Assembly (NCBI GenBank): GCA_009599575.1
Contig: VWND01000013.1
Location: 620,001 to 684,000, forward strand
DNA length: 64,000 bases
From: Blumeriella jaapii
Taxonomy: Eukaryota > Ascomycota > Leotiomycetes > Helotiales > Drepanopezizaceae
Direction of reading: 5' to 3'
Below are positions 49,501 to 60,600 of the stretch, in pieces; position 1 is the first letter of the stretch, and each line of letters starts with the position of its first letter. The translations under genes were made by a program, and so were the position numbers. The notes under the pieces were generated by a model, which made no database searches, was not told where the DNA came from, and saw nothing but the letters and a program-made list of their open reading frames with translations.

Positions 49501-49836
49501 GGTGTTGGACGATGGGCGGCGGCGACCGGCAAACTGGGTGGCCCTATTGGAAATCCTCCGAATCAATCCCGGCGACTTGCCCGTGGACATCGCCTCGCTC
49601 ATGGCACTCTGGCTCGTCTTCCGGGACACGATCGATTCGGGAAGCTCGAAGGGGGGGAGGTTGAAGTCGGCATCGCGACCTCGCGGGCCGTCCGGGGACG
49701 CTTGGATCGAGGAGTTGTTCGTGAGGAGCTGCATGATCTCGGGCGACATGACCGGCGAGGTCTGTAGGGAACTCGAGGTCGTCACGGACGAGGTGCTTAC
49801 TGCTGAGGCGGGAACGGACGTCGCGGAAGATGCCAT
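46574..49836 (-). CDS. PLC1: Phosphoinositide-specific phospholipase C (delta-like), with a probable frame break near the N-terminus
   Basis: Hydrolyses PI(4,5)P2 to IP3 and diacylglycerol in Ca2+ signalling. The 49375-46574 part is one open frame of 933 aa: a PH-like segment from SILLQGTSMVKVTKKNR, an EF-hand-like region, PI-PLC X with EYYISSSHNTYLLG and CRCVEVDCWNG (catalytic His in SSHNTY), PI-PLC Y with VYSAGLKFHGF, RHNMRYMLRVYPNGWRV and LNWQTYDLGMQIN, and a C2 domain from FSIDVISAQQLM. An upstream frame from ATG 49836 (good context, ACCATGGCA) encodes a Ser-rich N-terminus with SPGLIRRISNRATQF and RRRPSSNTAMSRD, typical of fungal PLC1. The two frames meet at about 49376 with one base missing, or less likely via a 77-bp intron with poor signals. 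Corrected length is about 1087 aa. Confidence 0.9.
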
Positions 49837-50480
49837 GGTGAACTCGCAGTTGGTCTGGACATGGCTTGGTTTCATGTATCTCGCAGGAGAGGACCTCGAG
49901 GTATTCGAGGGCATCATCGAGGCGGGTGGCTGTACTTCGAAGCTGGTTGAGGCAGCCACAGGCGGCACAGCATGGCTTTCGGGTCCTGGCATTGCGACTT
50001 TCCAGACGGATGGCGCACGCTTCGCAGACGCCGAGGGGAACAGACGAAGTAAAGACTATGACCGACACCAGCTCGCTGTAGTCGAATGCATGTCTTCGTT
50101 GCAAAAGCGGGCAGGCGTCGGTTGCAGAGCGGGCGCGGGTCGGCCGTCTCGTTCGGGCGCGCAGAAGAGGAGGTGGTGCACGACGTTTGAGCGAGAGTTG
50201 TCGGATCAGTCCGTCATGTATGTGGTGGGTGTGTTACTTGCACCGTTGGCGTCGTCGCAGTTGCATCGACCTTATCAGGAAGGGAATGCAGATGATGCAC
50301 AAGGCCAATTGCGGAAATGTGGTGTTCTTCGCGAGAGGGGGGGGGTGTTGGCGTAGGGCGTGGAGAATCTCGACGGCAGCTCGGGCAGAAAGCGGGCAGA
50401 AGCGTGTAGGTGACGGGTAATTGCAGCCGTTGCAGACGGCAGATGCAGACGCAGACGCAGACGCAGACACACAAAGGAGA

Positions 50481-50591
50481 GTGGGCGAGTGTTGAGTGGT
50501 GAGTGGTGAGTTGAGTGAGTGGTGAGTGGTGAGTTGAGTGGTGAGTCGAGTGGTGAGTGGTGAGTGGTGAGTGAGTAAGTGAGTGAGTAAG
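50481..50591. repeat. GTGAGTG-type minisatellite
   Basis: About 110 bp of imperfect GAGTGGT/GAGTTGA units upstream of PLC1, about 650 bp from its start codon. Confidence 0.85.
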
Positions 50592-53500
50592 GGACCGATG
50601 AATCAGACGACGAGATCAAGGAGTGGACCAGGCAGGCACACACGATCGAAGGTTGGGTGGTTGGGTGCTGGGTTGGCAACCGGCCGTGCCTACCAGGGAC
50701 CCAAATTCGAACGAGAGGTGCGAAGCTGAGGGAGTGGTTCGTGGGTTCGTGGATCGTCTTTCGTGGTTCGTGGGTCGTGGGCGTGAAGCAGATATTTCTT
50801 GAGCCAGAAAGAGAAAGGAGGTCGCCGCGGTCGATGCGATGTCGATGCCGGTGTCAATATCGGTCCGAGGCCAAAAAGCTGCCAAGCGGCGTTTACCGTA
50901 AGGGACCTAGTTCGGCCCTTTTAGCATGACGGAGGTAAAAAGCCAAAAAAAAGGTAAACTGCCTCGTACAGGACTTCGGTCAGAAAGCTACGGAGTACGA
51001 TGCAAAGCGAGAAGAGGGACCATCAATCACACCACACCCTCGCACACTCGCCCACTCGCTCACTCGCTGAGCCCGTCCATCCGCGCCGCCGCATGGCTTT
51101 CTTCCTTGCGTTTTTTCTTGCCTGCCTTCTTGCGTGCCTTCTTGCTTGCGTGCTAACTCACAGTAGGGACCGGGCTGTCTTACCTGGCGTGTGCAACAGC
51201 GTGGCGCCGTCCGCTGTCCGCCGTCCGCCGTCCGCGAGCTTCCTTGCCTCCCTGGCCTCCCTGGCCTCCTTGGCCTCCCTTGACGTCCTGCGGCCGGACG
51301 TGGGCGCTGGGACCGGCGATGGTTCGGGATGGATCAGCGGAACGTGGAGTAGGGGATCCTCTCGTGTCCTGCACACGGAGCGCGCGATGGGCTCAGTCGC
51401 CGATGCGATGCAGGATGCCCGTGAGCAGCGAGAGCTGCGGGAACGGCACTGTTGACTCGTTTGATGTTGGGCCTCTGATACACGCACACTCACACCTGCG
51501 CACAGGAATAGAAAACGGGTCCCTCGAATTTCCGGGGCGGGCGCTGATCGTTGCGCTGATCCTGCACGCCCACTGCTACAGTAGTAGGGAGGATCCACAA
51601 CGCAGAAGGACGCAATCAAGAGCCTACCCACCCACTCTATCCGAGACGAAACGCGACAGGATTCTTCTCCGGATTACGGGTTGATGGTGCGATGGTGCGA
51701 TGGATGCGGGAACTGCGGGACGCGATGGCCGTGGAGTCCCAGTTGTTGGTTGCGGTGCGCCGTGACAATGTGCTGCGCCCGACCCGAATCTCAACTTCGA
51801 ATCGTCGCTGCGAGGCGGTTTCCAAAGATGGAGGGCGCGAAACACCGGCAGCGCAAGTGGTCAATCTGAGAGGGAGAAGGCCGGGGGGTGCGCGCGAGGA
51901 CGAGGACGGGGTCACCTATCCCTATATAGGGACTCTACGTGGGTCTGCACGGGTCGAAGAAGGACTAAGAATGAATGCGGGCGCGACGGTACATACGGCC
52001 AATGGCGGCGTTGGAATGTTGACTTGTTACTTCGACGTCAATGTTGGCAGCGGCGTACAATTCCATCGCAGCTCCTATCATCTATCGGCATCGCATCGTG
52101 TGGCATGCTCTGCCCTTTTCACCGCTCTCTTTCTCGCTCTCTCGCTCTCTCGCTCTCTCCGAGGTGTCAACGGCCCGAACCAGCTCAAGGTCTCGTGAAC
52201 AACCTCACTGACAGGGGCGAGGACCAGGGACAGACTGACACTGACCATGGACCTGTTGCTCCAGTGGTCGGTCTCCAATGTTTCTCTCCGCCCCTGGCTG
52301 AACACGTCCCTTCACCGCTGGGCGTCAGAGAAACCATCCATAGCTTTCTTTCCTCGCTTCTCTGCTCGTCTATTGGTTTTCGCTTCTCTCTCTCGGTCTG
52401 TTCGGTGTCTTTCTTGTTGGCCTGGGGCCAGCTGGCACCGCACCGCGTCTGTGTCACACACATCGTACTTGTTGTACCTACCTGCTTTAGCCACCACTCC
52501 AGGGCCAACAGCAGAGTAGGGAAATAGGTAGGTCGTCGGACTTCACGACTACTGCATTACCACCAAAACGAGGTAATTAAAAGGATGAGCGTGCAAGGCA
52601 GAGAGCGGTTTGCCGCTTGGCATTCCCACGAGCTCCTTTCTCGTGCGACCCGAGAAGGGTAATCGAGCGCGTCATCAGCAAGCAATGCTTGCCAGCCGAT
52701 GGTTTGGTTTCAGGGGTCTGCGCTCATACCCAAGCACGGAGTACATACCTCCTCTGTCCTGTACAGATAAGTATCCGTGCGAAGCTTCTGCATCGCATTA
52801 ATAACAATACTGAGCAATCTAGCGCCGCCAAGTGTCTTTGCTCCTGACTATCTCCCTGTAGGCAAATGACAACGAAACGAAACGGAATGCGGCAGACATA
52901 TCGGGCCCTCCGGTCATCTTACGTCAGCATGGAAAGAAGCTGTTTCATTCGGAAGACCAAGCTTGAACGCTGTTGCGAAGAAGCAAATCGAAATCCTGCG
53001 AGTGCATCTTGATCTTTCAGCCCTATCCCCTTATCTTGGTATCGTGGTCTTTTTGGTTGGTAGACATGGAAGACGCCGGTCACCGGTGAGGATCTACATC
53101 TACTTTGCACTTGTCTGTTTCCATTTATCGATCTTCACGGACTTTCTTGATGTTGACCCCTTCAAAGATGGAAAAGTTACGGGCGTATCCACCCTCTTCA
53201 CCCTCTCCACGTTGCTTGCTGCCCAGCGCAACGCGACCCAGCAACAACCGTCTTTGGGGGGGAATAGCATCCTTTGCCGAAGATCAAGCCGATTGGAGAG
53301 TGTGGGTAATTACTCTGTACTGCATTGTTCGCAGAAACGGAACAAGAACAAGGTGTGGGGGCAGCGGAAGTCTGATAAACAACATTTACCTTAGCGAGAC
53401 CCCGAAAAGTTACCGGTTCTGAGCTGTGCCGATCGATTTACAGTACACAGTGCTCTGTACTCCTTACTTACTTTCGAGTAAGGGATACCACCTTTACTGT

Positions 53501-53689
53501 ACCAGTTGATGGTATCTACGAGGTGGTCGTTTATCCTTCTTCTAACTCCTCTCTCAGCCTCGTACAATCTTTTACCACGAGCACATCATTCCTAAGGCTA
53601 TCGATTAAGCGGTGCTGCTGCGGCTGGGAAAATCACATGGGATCCCAATGCCTTGCGCAACGAACAACGCAAGTTAGTGGGTGTGAAAT

Positions 53690-53757
53690 GTACATAGTGC
53701 TGTACTTACTGTATAACTGTACATACTGTACAACTGTATACGTACTGTACAGCACAG
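53690..53757. repeat. TACTG/CAGTA-type palindromic cluster
   Basis: Several degenerate TGTACTTACTGTA and CGTACTGTACAG units in 70 bp. Intergenic. Confidence 0.7.
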
Positions 53758-56700
53758 TTTATACTGTATCTGCCCTAGCTGTGGTGTCAAATCACCGGCA
53801 ACGATTTAAACTCCCCCGTGCAGGCCGGAGTGGCGCCATCTCCATCTGGGGAACTGGTAAGGGGTCCGTTGCCGGAAGCGGGTGCTTAGAGTATGTGTAG
53901 GGCGCGAGCTTGTGCCTGATTATCTTTTTAGTTCCGACCTCGGGTCTTGGGGTGGTTTCGTTTGGGACTTCCGAGTCCGAAGACGATAGGAGTGAAGTGT
54001 GAGAGAGAGAGTAAGTAAGTTACTGTACCTTGCCTACGAAATCTGCAGGTTAGATTTAGGCTTACGAAGTACTGTAGTTTGTACCATAGGGACAGACTTC
54101 CAAAAACATGTACTCGGTAAGCATGTCTGGCACAGTACTTTTGTTGACTTTCGAGGGATCCCCTGACTGAAGTCCTGAAAACCCGAGTACTGCTAAATTA
54201 GCAAATTACAGTAAATTAATCACGTGAGAATTTGTGACGTGATTTCTAGCCTCAGGCCAGGAGCCCTCTGTTCCACACGCCTCTCATTCACGGCTTCCAT
54301 ACCTTCCTTACTTTTTCCAACCTCACTCTTCACAACTACATACTACAAGTCTACCAACCCGCATGCTACGATACGTTGCCACTCTCGGTGACAATCCCTA
54401 GCAACAAAAAGGTTTACCATGCTTGCATACAGGCATTGCTCACCTGCTTCATCATCTACTCTTGGCACACGGCAAGCTGCAGCGAGCATGGGCAACGCAA
54501 TACGGCATTTGGTATTCGAACCGTCGCCGCATGATACTGGCTGACTCTTACTTTACGATATAGTTTCATCCTTTGTACGCTGCTGCTTAGTTCTCGAGGA
54601 CAGGCCGCAAGCTGTCTCGCTGCAGTCATCAGCATTCGACGCAGAGACAGAGAGCAGGAAATCTATCTTTTGCTGTCTGTCACTTGCCCGACGATTATCA
54701 CTTCCGGCCTACGGAGCTCCATCATCGACTACTGCATGCGCCATGGATTTACATCACCTCGGACCCTGCTGCGCGTCGTCGTCAGTACTGTACTGTACAC
54801 AGCCTCCTCCTTTGATCGAGCCCGACCGGACCGAAAAAGCGAACAAGCGAACAACTCTCGAGTCAGCCGATGACTCGGGAGATGCCGCGACTCGCCAACC
54901 AGCCTCGAAAGAGCAAACAAGAGTTCCCCCGGCTCCCGTTATACACCTCCTCTCTATCGTGTTTGGTGACTTCGAGTTCCACCACAATGCTCTTTGCCTT
55001 GGTCAGGACAATCACCGACCTTAACTCTATCGGGACCACGTGCCCATGCAGGGCAGCGAAGTGAGAGCTTTCCCCAGCGCAAAGCCCCTCTGCATGACAC
55101 ACCCGCTCTCGGATGCCGTTTTAAGGTTGTTGTTCTTCGTTTTGTTTCGCTGTGCGGTCCGTCGCGCATCGCTAAGATTCTGGGGTATCTCGTCCCAAGT
55201 CCAATCAGCCGGTTCAGTATTGCATGGCCTTCCCTGTCGCCCGCTTGGCCATGAGTACCTTCTGACTCCGTCCAGGACGCCGTAATCGTACAGTACAGTA
55301 CGTGTGCATGTCAGGACACAGGACAGGACGCCCTTGTGAGTCGCAGCACAAGCGACCCTGGCAACCTTCCAGAAGTCCGCAGAGAAGTCAAATCATCCCT
55401 GCGAGCCACATGTTTCAACAGGCAAAGAGACTTTTACATTTACCTGACCGCTCCGGCCAGCCTGCCCAGGGCAGAGAGACCTCGAGACGAACTCTTGCGA
55501 ACAGCGGACAAACCAGAAACGCACCGTTGGGAAATGAATCTCTATGCAGCAAATCAAACCCGACCCTTACTCAAGCATTGCCCCAAGTGAGTTTGCAATG
55601 ATCTAATTTGAAAAACAATGCTTGCACGTAGCAGATGAGCTTGCGTTGTTCTTTGTTTGGGCGCAACTCCATCGCTGAAAAAGATTGCGAATCTGACATC
55701 AGCATACTCTACACCTCAATATGCATGTTACGTTGTCTGTCTTTCTAAGGCCCACAGGGGATTTAGAGCACCCCGCAATCACACCTGAGTCCCAAGCACT
55801 TTCCTGGCGCTGCTTGCATTCATACAGTATACAGTACATCTACTAGAGTGCTTTGCGCACACTTTTCACACTTCATCTCTCTCCCAACCCCGCGGGGATC
55901 TCTCCATGCCGTGCCCGCTGGACCCCTAGGTTGCACAGATCGCGATCATTTCTCTTGTTTGGTCTTTGGTTCGCCGCGCGCCTCGTGCTACTTGTTGTAC
56001 CGCAGCAGCTTGAGGGTACGACCTGACAGACGTCAAAATGGTTTCTTGCAATGTTTCGCAGAGACAGCTTGGTCTTTTCCCAGCAGTTATCCACTGCCTG
56101 CCTACTGCAGATGCATGTATGTTTTCACGTACAGTACCACGGACCCTCGTGCGGGCAGGTAGGCTACAACCTCCTCGACGCACACGATGAGGCACGAGAG
56201 CCAGACAAGACAGTCAGAAGCGGTCATCGTCAATTGGCAACAGCTCTGCCGATATGGCTACGTATACGAGACCGGTTCTTTTGTGAACTGGAGACCCGGC
56301 CTCGTGAGGTGTTGGCAATACGACATGTCACACCGAGTGGACGGAACCTTCTTTTTGCGTTAAGCCATTGGCAGACGAAAGCCATGCATATACCGGCTTT
56401 GGGGAGCGATGTCTCTACGATGTACGCATGGTATGAACAGTACCATGTCAAGAGGAGACCAATTCAGCGAGTCGATGGCCAGCTAGCTGCTTACCCCGCA
56501 AGAGATAAGGTCTGATTTGCTGCGGCCCGGTGCGCTGTCGTGCTGCTGGAAATGGGATAGCTCATCTGGCGAGGGTTATAGTCATACTCTCGCTGGCTTT
56601 TCCAGGTCCTGCGGCGAGATTTTGGACTCACTGGTGGTGGTGGTGCCATTTCTCGAGGAGATTGGTAAGATGCTGCTTTAGTCCTGCAGCTCTTTTGTCT

Positions 56701-57523
56701 GCGTGGCTGCTTCTCATTTGTCATTCCTACTTTTGTGATCTGTCTTGTCGTTTTTTCGCTTCAGCTCGCGCCCTTCTGTCTGGTCCCGCATTACGAATGT
56801 GCGGGCGGATATACTGTTTTCCTCCTACCCCAAGGCACGTTTGGTAGATCCTGCCCGCCTGACGGGTTGGGCTGCAGGAGAGACATAGACGAGATAAGCT
56901 CCAGGCATGTCCGACTGGAGGAATGGTACCGAGGCTACCTAACTCTCCAATCTGTACACTGTAGAACAAGCAGCACAGCACCCCTTTTCTCGCGCACGTT
57001 TTCAATCTCCAATCTCAATCTCGATCAAATTTCCATCGTCTTCTTGCTTGGAGACATGCAGGCACGGCTAATCCCGCGCATGACTTCTAATCTCGCCCAT
57101 CAATCTTCCTTGCATGCTTCATGCTCGCTTCCATCCACAAAGTTAAGGTCTGCTAACCTACCTTGCTGCTTCGTTGCCTCCCTATCGTCGTACCGATACC
57201 CCAGGCAGATACTTACAAGTTGCACGTTCTACTGTCGAGTGACCACACGGCACGGAGCCCCTCGCAGATGCAATAACGTGTACATGTCCGAAAGCGGTGT
57301 TCTTCGCCGGCTTCACTACGCTTAGCTGTTCCTTCTTTTCGAGAGATCTTGCCAATAGTTACCTCAAAACTGTGCTCCAGAGCCTGGGACCAATATCCGG
57401 CTGGCGTTGCCGTCGAGAGTGGTACTCAAACTAGGCCTCGGTAAACGAAACAAATCAGTCTCCTTGCATAAGGTAGCATCGCCGACTGTGGCTGCAACCC
57501 GTTTTTGTGGTCGGCGAGGTCAT

Positions 57524-57837
57524 CTAGGGTATTGTGATGATCTTGCATTGCGGCTTGTAATTCGCTGCGATGGCAATCGTGAATTTTTGGGTGTACTGTT
57601 GTTTACTGCTATCGAAGGCATCGAGTAGCGATTCTACGTCTTCGATTAAAATTTCCATGTAAAGACGATAATGATTGACACTCTCTATTTCTCGTAATTG
57701 AACATATTCCTTGGGCAATCCCTCAAGTGGTGTTGAAATTGACCTCGTATGTATCTGCGACTTGTATTTCACGAGTACCAACTCCGGCGGTACCTGACTG
57801 GTTGTCTTATCCTTTGCTATTCGTTGTATAAATGTTA
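57524..57837 (-). other. Unidentified ORF relic downstream of the SDR fragment
   Basis: A frame of about 104 codons is open from about 57837 to 57524. It reads LTFIQRIAKDKTTSQVPPEL, then LVKYKSQIHTR and LREIESVNHYRLYMEILIED, ending CKIITIP. Composition looks protein-like rather than random. It has no ATG near its 5' end (first ATG about 18 codons from the start of the open stretch is absent; a Met occurs mid-frame), so it would be an internal or 3' exon or a relic. A transposon or cluster gene origin is possible; not identified. Confidence 0.3.
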
Positions 57838-57985
57838 ACTAAAGAACTCATTGACTTGTACATAGTAGCGATTTATCAGCATGGTATTAGCTTTGATTTT
57901 GTACCACGCCCTAGCTGGCTTTTCTAACCTCACTATATTGTGTGTTAGGCTTTCCTTTCCGCTTCCTTCTCCTCTTAAAACTACA

Positions 57986-58726
57986 TCAAAGTGTGCTACG
58001 TGCTCTTTCTTCGTTCCTAGCCTCCGCCACCTTCCTCTTTGGTCTTGGATCTCGACGCGTTGATGCAATTGATCCTCCGCTCAACTTGATTACCTGGCCA
58101 TTGATCCACTCGCTCTCTTTGTCAGCCAAGAAAGCCACAACTTTGGCAATGTCTTCAGGGATAGCACATCGCTTAAGCGGATACATTTTTTGCAGTCCCG
58201 GCTTTGATGGTCCCAGGGGACGATTCGGGCGTGGCCCCTGGCGAGTAATGCCATTCGGTTCTGTATGAAATTAGTCGTCCTTCATATCACAGTCTGGATT
58301 TATATCTTACTCGTCGAACATGCCCGTCTTCACACCTTCGGAAGCAATGGCATTGACGGTGTTGCCTTTTGAAAAGCTGCGGGTGAAGCCTTCCGCTGCG
58401 GCTTTGCTTCCCGCGTACAAGGCGTGGTTAGAAACACCCGACATAGTCGATGCAACAGAAGACATAAGAGTGATTTTTCCTCCTCGCTTCATGTGAATAA
58501 ATCCTTGCTGCGCAACGAAGAGCTGTGCTCTCGTGTTAAGGCTTGTCGATAAAGTCAGCATAGTACGTCTTGGTCCCAAAACCGTCCTGGTGGGTTCTCG
58601 GAAAAAGAGCACCACTGACTTAAAGACCTTATCGTACTCCTCATCCGTGATCTTGTCGGCGGGCTTGAAGATCTCAGTCCCAGAATTCGACATGACAATG
58701 TCGAGTCTGCCGAAGTGATTCGAAGC
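57986..58726 (-). pseudogene. N-terminally truncated SDR reductase (naphthol/versicolorin-reductase-like), frameshifted
   Basis: Short-chain dehydrogenase of the type that reduces polyketide phenols. Three exon-like blocks (58726-58620, 58541-58311 and 58260-57986) are joined by GT-AG introns of 78 and 50 bp with correct phase. Block 1 has HFGRLDIVMSNSG. Block 2 has GGKITLMSSVAS and YAGSK, the intact YxxxK catalytic pair with the preceding Ser. Block 3 has EWHYSPG, PLKR, IPEDIAKVVAFLAD and WINGQVIKLSGGSI. The Rossmann TGxxxGIG start is missing. A few residues are deleted before NTVNAIA. An extra base in the A6 run at about 58186-58192 breaks the frame before PLKR. It directly follows PKS sequence on the same strand, so it is probably a relic of a polyketide cluster. 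Confidence 0.75.
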
Positions 58727-58840
58727 CTAAGTCAGACAATTCAATGGGCTTTGATGTAATTAGCAAATTTTTTTTTTTTTGGCTATGGAGCTAAATATAC
58801 CAGGGGATGGGGAGGAAGGGGGGTCAAGATCAATACTCAC

Positions 58841-60600
58841 ATCTACAAGTTCAGATATCTCGCATCCTACTTCGTCAGCGATAATGTTCATAGCCTGGGC
58901 TACTAGGTTCCGGTGACGTTAATTTCGGATTTTTCGCCTTTGACTTCCGTGGAACTATGACTTCCTGAGCAAGGGAACTTCTGGTAACAGTTTTTTGGAT
59001 TCCATCCTTCACGCTGGTCTGGGCCACATGTTGCTGTTTGACCCGTATCACCCGTCCTGGCGTAGGGAGGGTGAAAGCAATGGTTCTTCCTGGCGAAACA
59101 AGTGTGTTAAGGAGAGCCTTCGGCACACATTGGAATCTCACACCTCCTGCAACTCTGATCATGTTATTCCCCTCGAACACAAAGACGCTACCAGCAACCA
59201 TTTTACCAGCCCCGGCGACAAACTGCACGCCGCGGTATGATCTGTACTTTTTGTCTGCTTCGAGAGGCTTCGCAAACCGCAGGCTTTCCAGCCGTGTCAA
59301 CGCCGAAAGACGGTCCGCTGAAACCGAAGTGGTGATCGATACGGCCAGGCCCAGAGGCTCTGACACCTCCGGCGATGGAAAACGTACCAATATCCTGAGC
59401 AGCGCTGATCTCTCGCGAACCGTCGCTCGCGTGTCCATAGAACGCAGCAACCCGGTGCTTCATTGTGGACGGCGTGCGGTCCGCAACGAAGCCGCTCTGT
59501 TCCGTAGCTTCGTAGGCTGTTGCTAGAGCTAACTAAGCGCTGCATGAGATCGGTCGGAGTAGCTTCACGCGGCGACATGTTGAAGACACGGGGATCGAAC
59601 AAGCCCGGGCGATCAACAAAGCCGCCATTTGGAGTGTGACTCTCGTCTCGGCCTTTTCCCGTCGGATCCGAGTGTGCTTGAGCATCGAAGCGATCGCCTG
59701 GTATCTAGATGATCGGTTCCGTCCCCAGAAGCTGCATCGTTCGAGACGAACCTCGCGATGGACATCAAGTCCCTGTTCGAGCAACTCCCAAAATCCTCAT
59801 GGTCTGCAGCCTTGGGAAACCGGCCAGCCATCCCGACAATTGCTGCTTTGGGATTTTGGAGGCCCTCGCTTGTGCGTTTGAGTATTCGATGTTGAGCAAG
59901 GTATGATACGTGATCTTCCAAATCAATGTTCAGGCCACTTCTGTCCAATCTTGAGAGCTGATAATAAGGAGCTGGCGAGTGCTGTTGGACCCTTTGCTGG
60001 TAGCTTAGGATACCTAAGACGTAGTTCTGGAAAAGCTCCCATGTAGAAAGCGATCGTGGTATCCCTGTGACCGTACACACTACCGAATATTGCTCTAGGT
60101 GACTAGCAACATTCGCGTCGATGATTCTACGAACGTCCAACTCGCTGTGTAGATGGGCTGCGTGATAAGGTCCCTTGGTTGGAAGTTCTCTCCGCAGAAG
60201 GGCCTGAAGGGCTAGCGATGTATCGAAGAGGTTATTACGCATAGATGAAGGTCCGCTGGTCGTCCCGGATGTGGAGCCTACAGCGCTCGTGTAGAGGCAT
60301 TTCGACTTCGAGAGATACTACGACCGTTATGAGAAGTATCCCAAGCCAAGGATTTGTACTCACATGCGCATGATTGGACTCTGACATCGCGGCGTCTGCG
60401 TCTTCCGCCGCAAGACCGATGTCTCTAGTAGACCAGGTCTTCGACTGGTCTGTTGTAGGTTCTGCTTGCTCTGCGGTAGTCGAGACTCTCGAGCCCAATC
60501 GGAAAGCTGTTCGGACGGCCTGGACTGCTAAGGGGATGAGGGAAGAGAGCGAGCTACTTGATTCGAAGCAACTACTTAGCGGAGAGAGGTCCAGTACATA
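58841..60600 (-). pseudogene. Fossil non-reducing polyketide synthase (SAT, partial KS, PT, partial ACP)
   Basis: Remains of an iterative fungal NR-PKS in the correct domain order but multiple frames. SAT pieces: SSLIPLAVQAVRTAFRLG near 60560-60490, and the KGPYHAAHLHSELDVRRI region near 60180-60115. KS start: AAIVGMAGRFPKAADHEDF at about 59845-59790. Further KS blocks [30 protein letters not shown] and [11 protein letters not shown] end at 59290. The next residue should be the active-site Cys, but the sequence passes into a PT-domain end ([18 protein letters not shown] to VPKALLNTLVSPG, 59290-59088). A Ser/Pro linker and an ACP-like start (AMNIIADEVGCEISELVD, 58906-58841) follow. The rest of KS, the whole MAT and most of ACP are absent. 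At least four frame changes. Original product unknown. Confidence 0.82.

Larger units (their letters stand above)
49837..57523. other. Long gene-free region, right arm
   Basis: No gene could be supported. The first few hundred bases are the PLC1 promoter. There are GCAGAC and GTGAGTG minisatellites (50430-50591), CCTTGCGTG- and CTTGGCCTCC-type repeats (51105-51290), and TACTG/CAGTA arrays (53690-53757, 54783-54799 and 55288-55302). Open frames up to 196 codons lack domains, consistent initiation and introns. Low coding density contrasts with the 26.7-49.8 kb block. Confidence 0.5.

Noticed and set aside
49502..50356. 284-codon plus-strand frame opposite the PLC1 N-terminus
   Set aside because: Antisense shadow. 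The minus strand encodes the conserved fungal PLC1 N-terminal motifs.
56735..57325. 196-codon plus-strand frame
   Set aside because: Starts at GTG with no ATG until far inside, low-information sequence, no domain.
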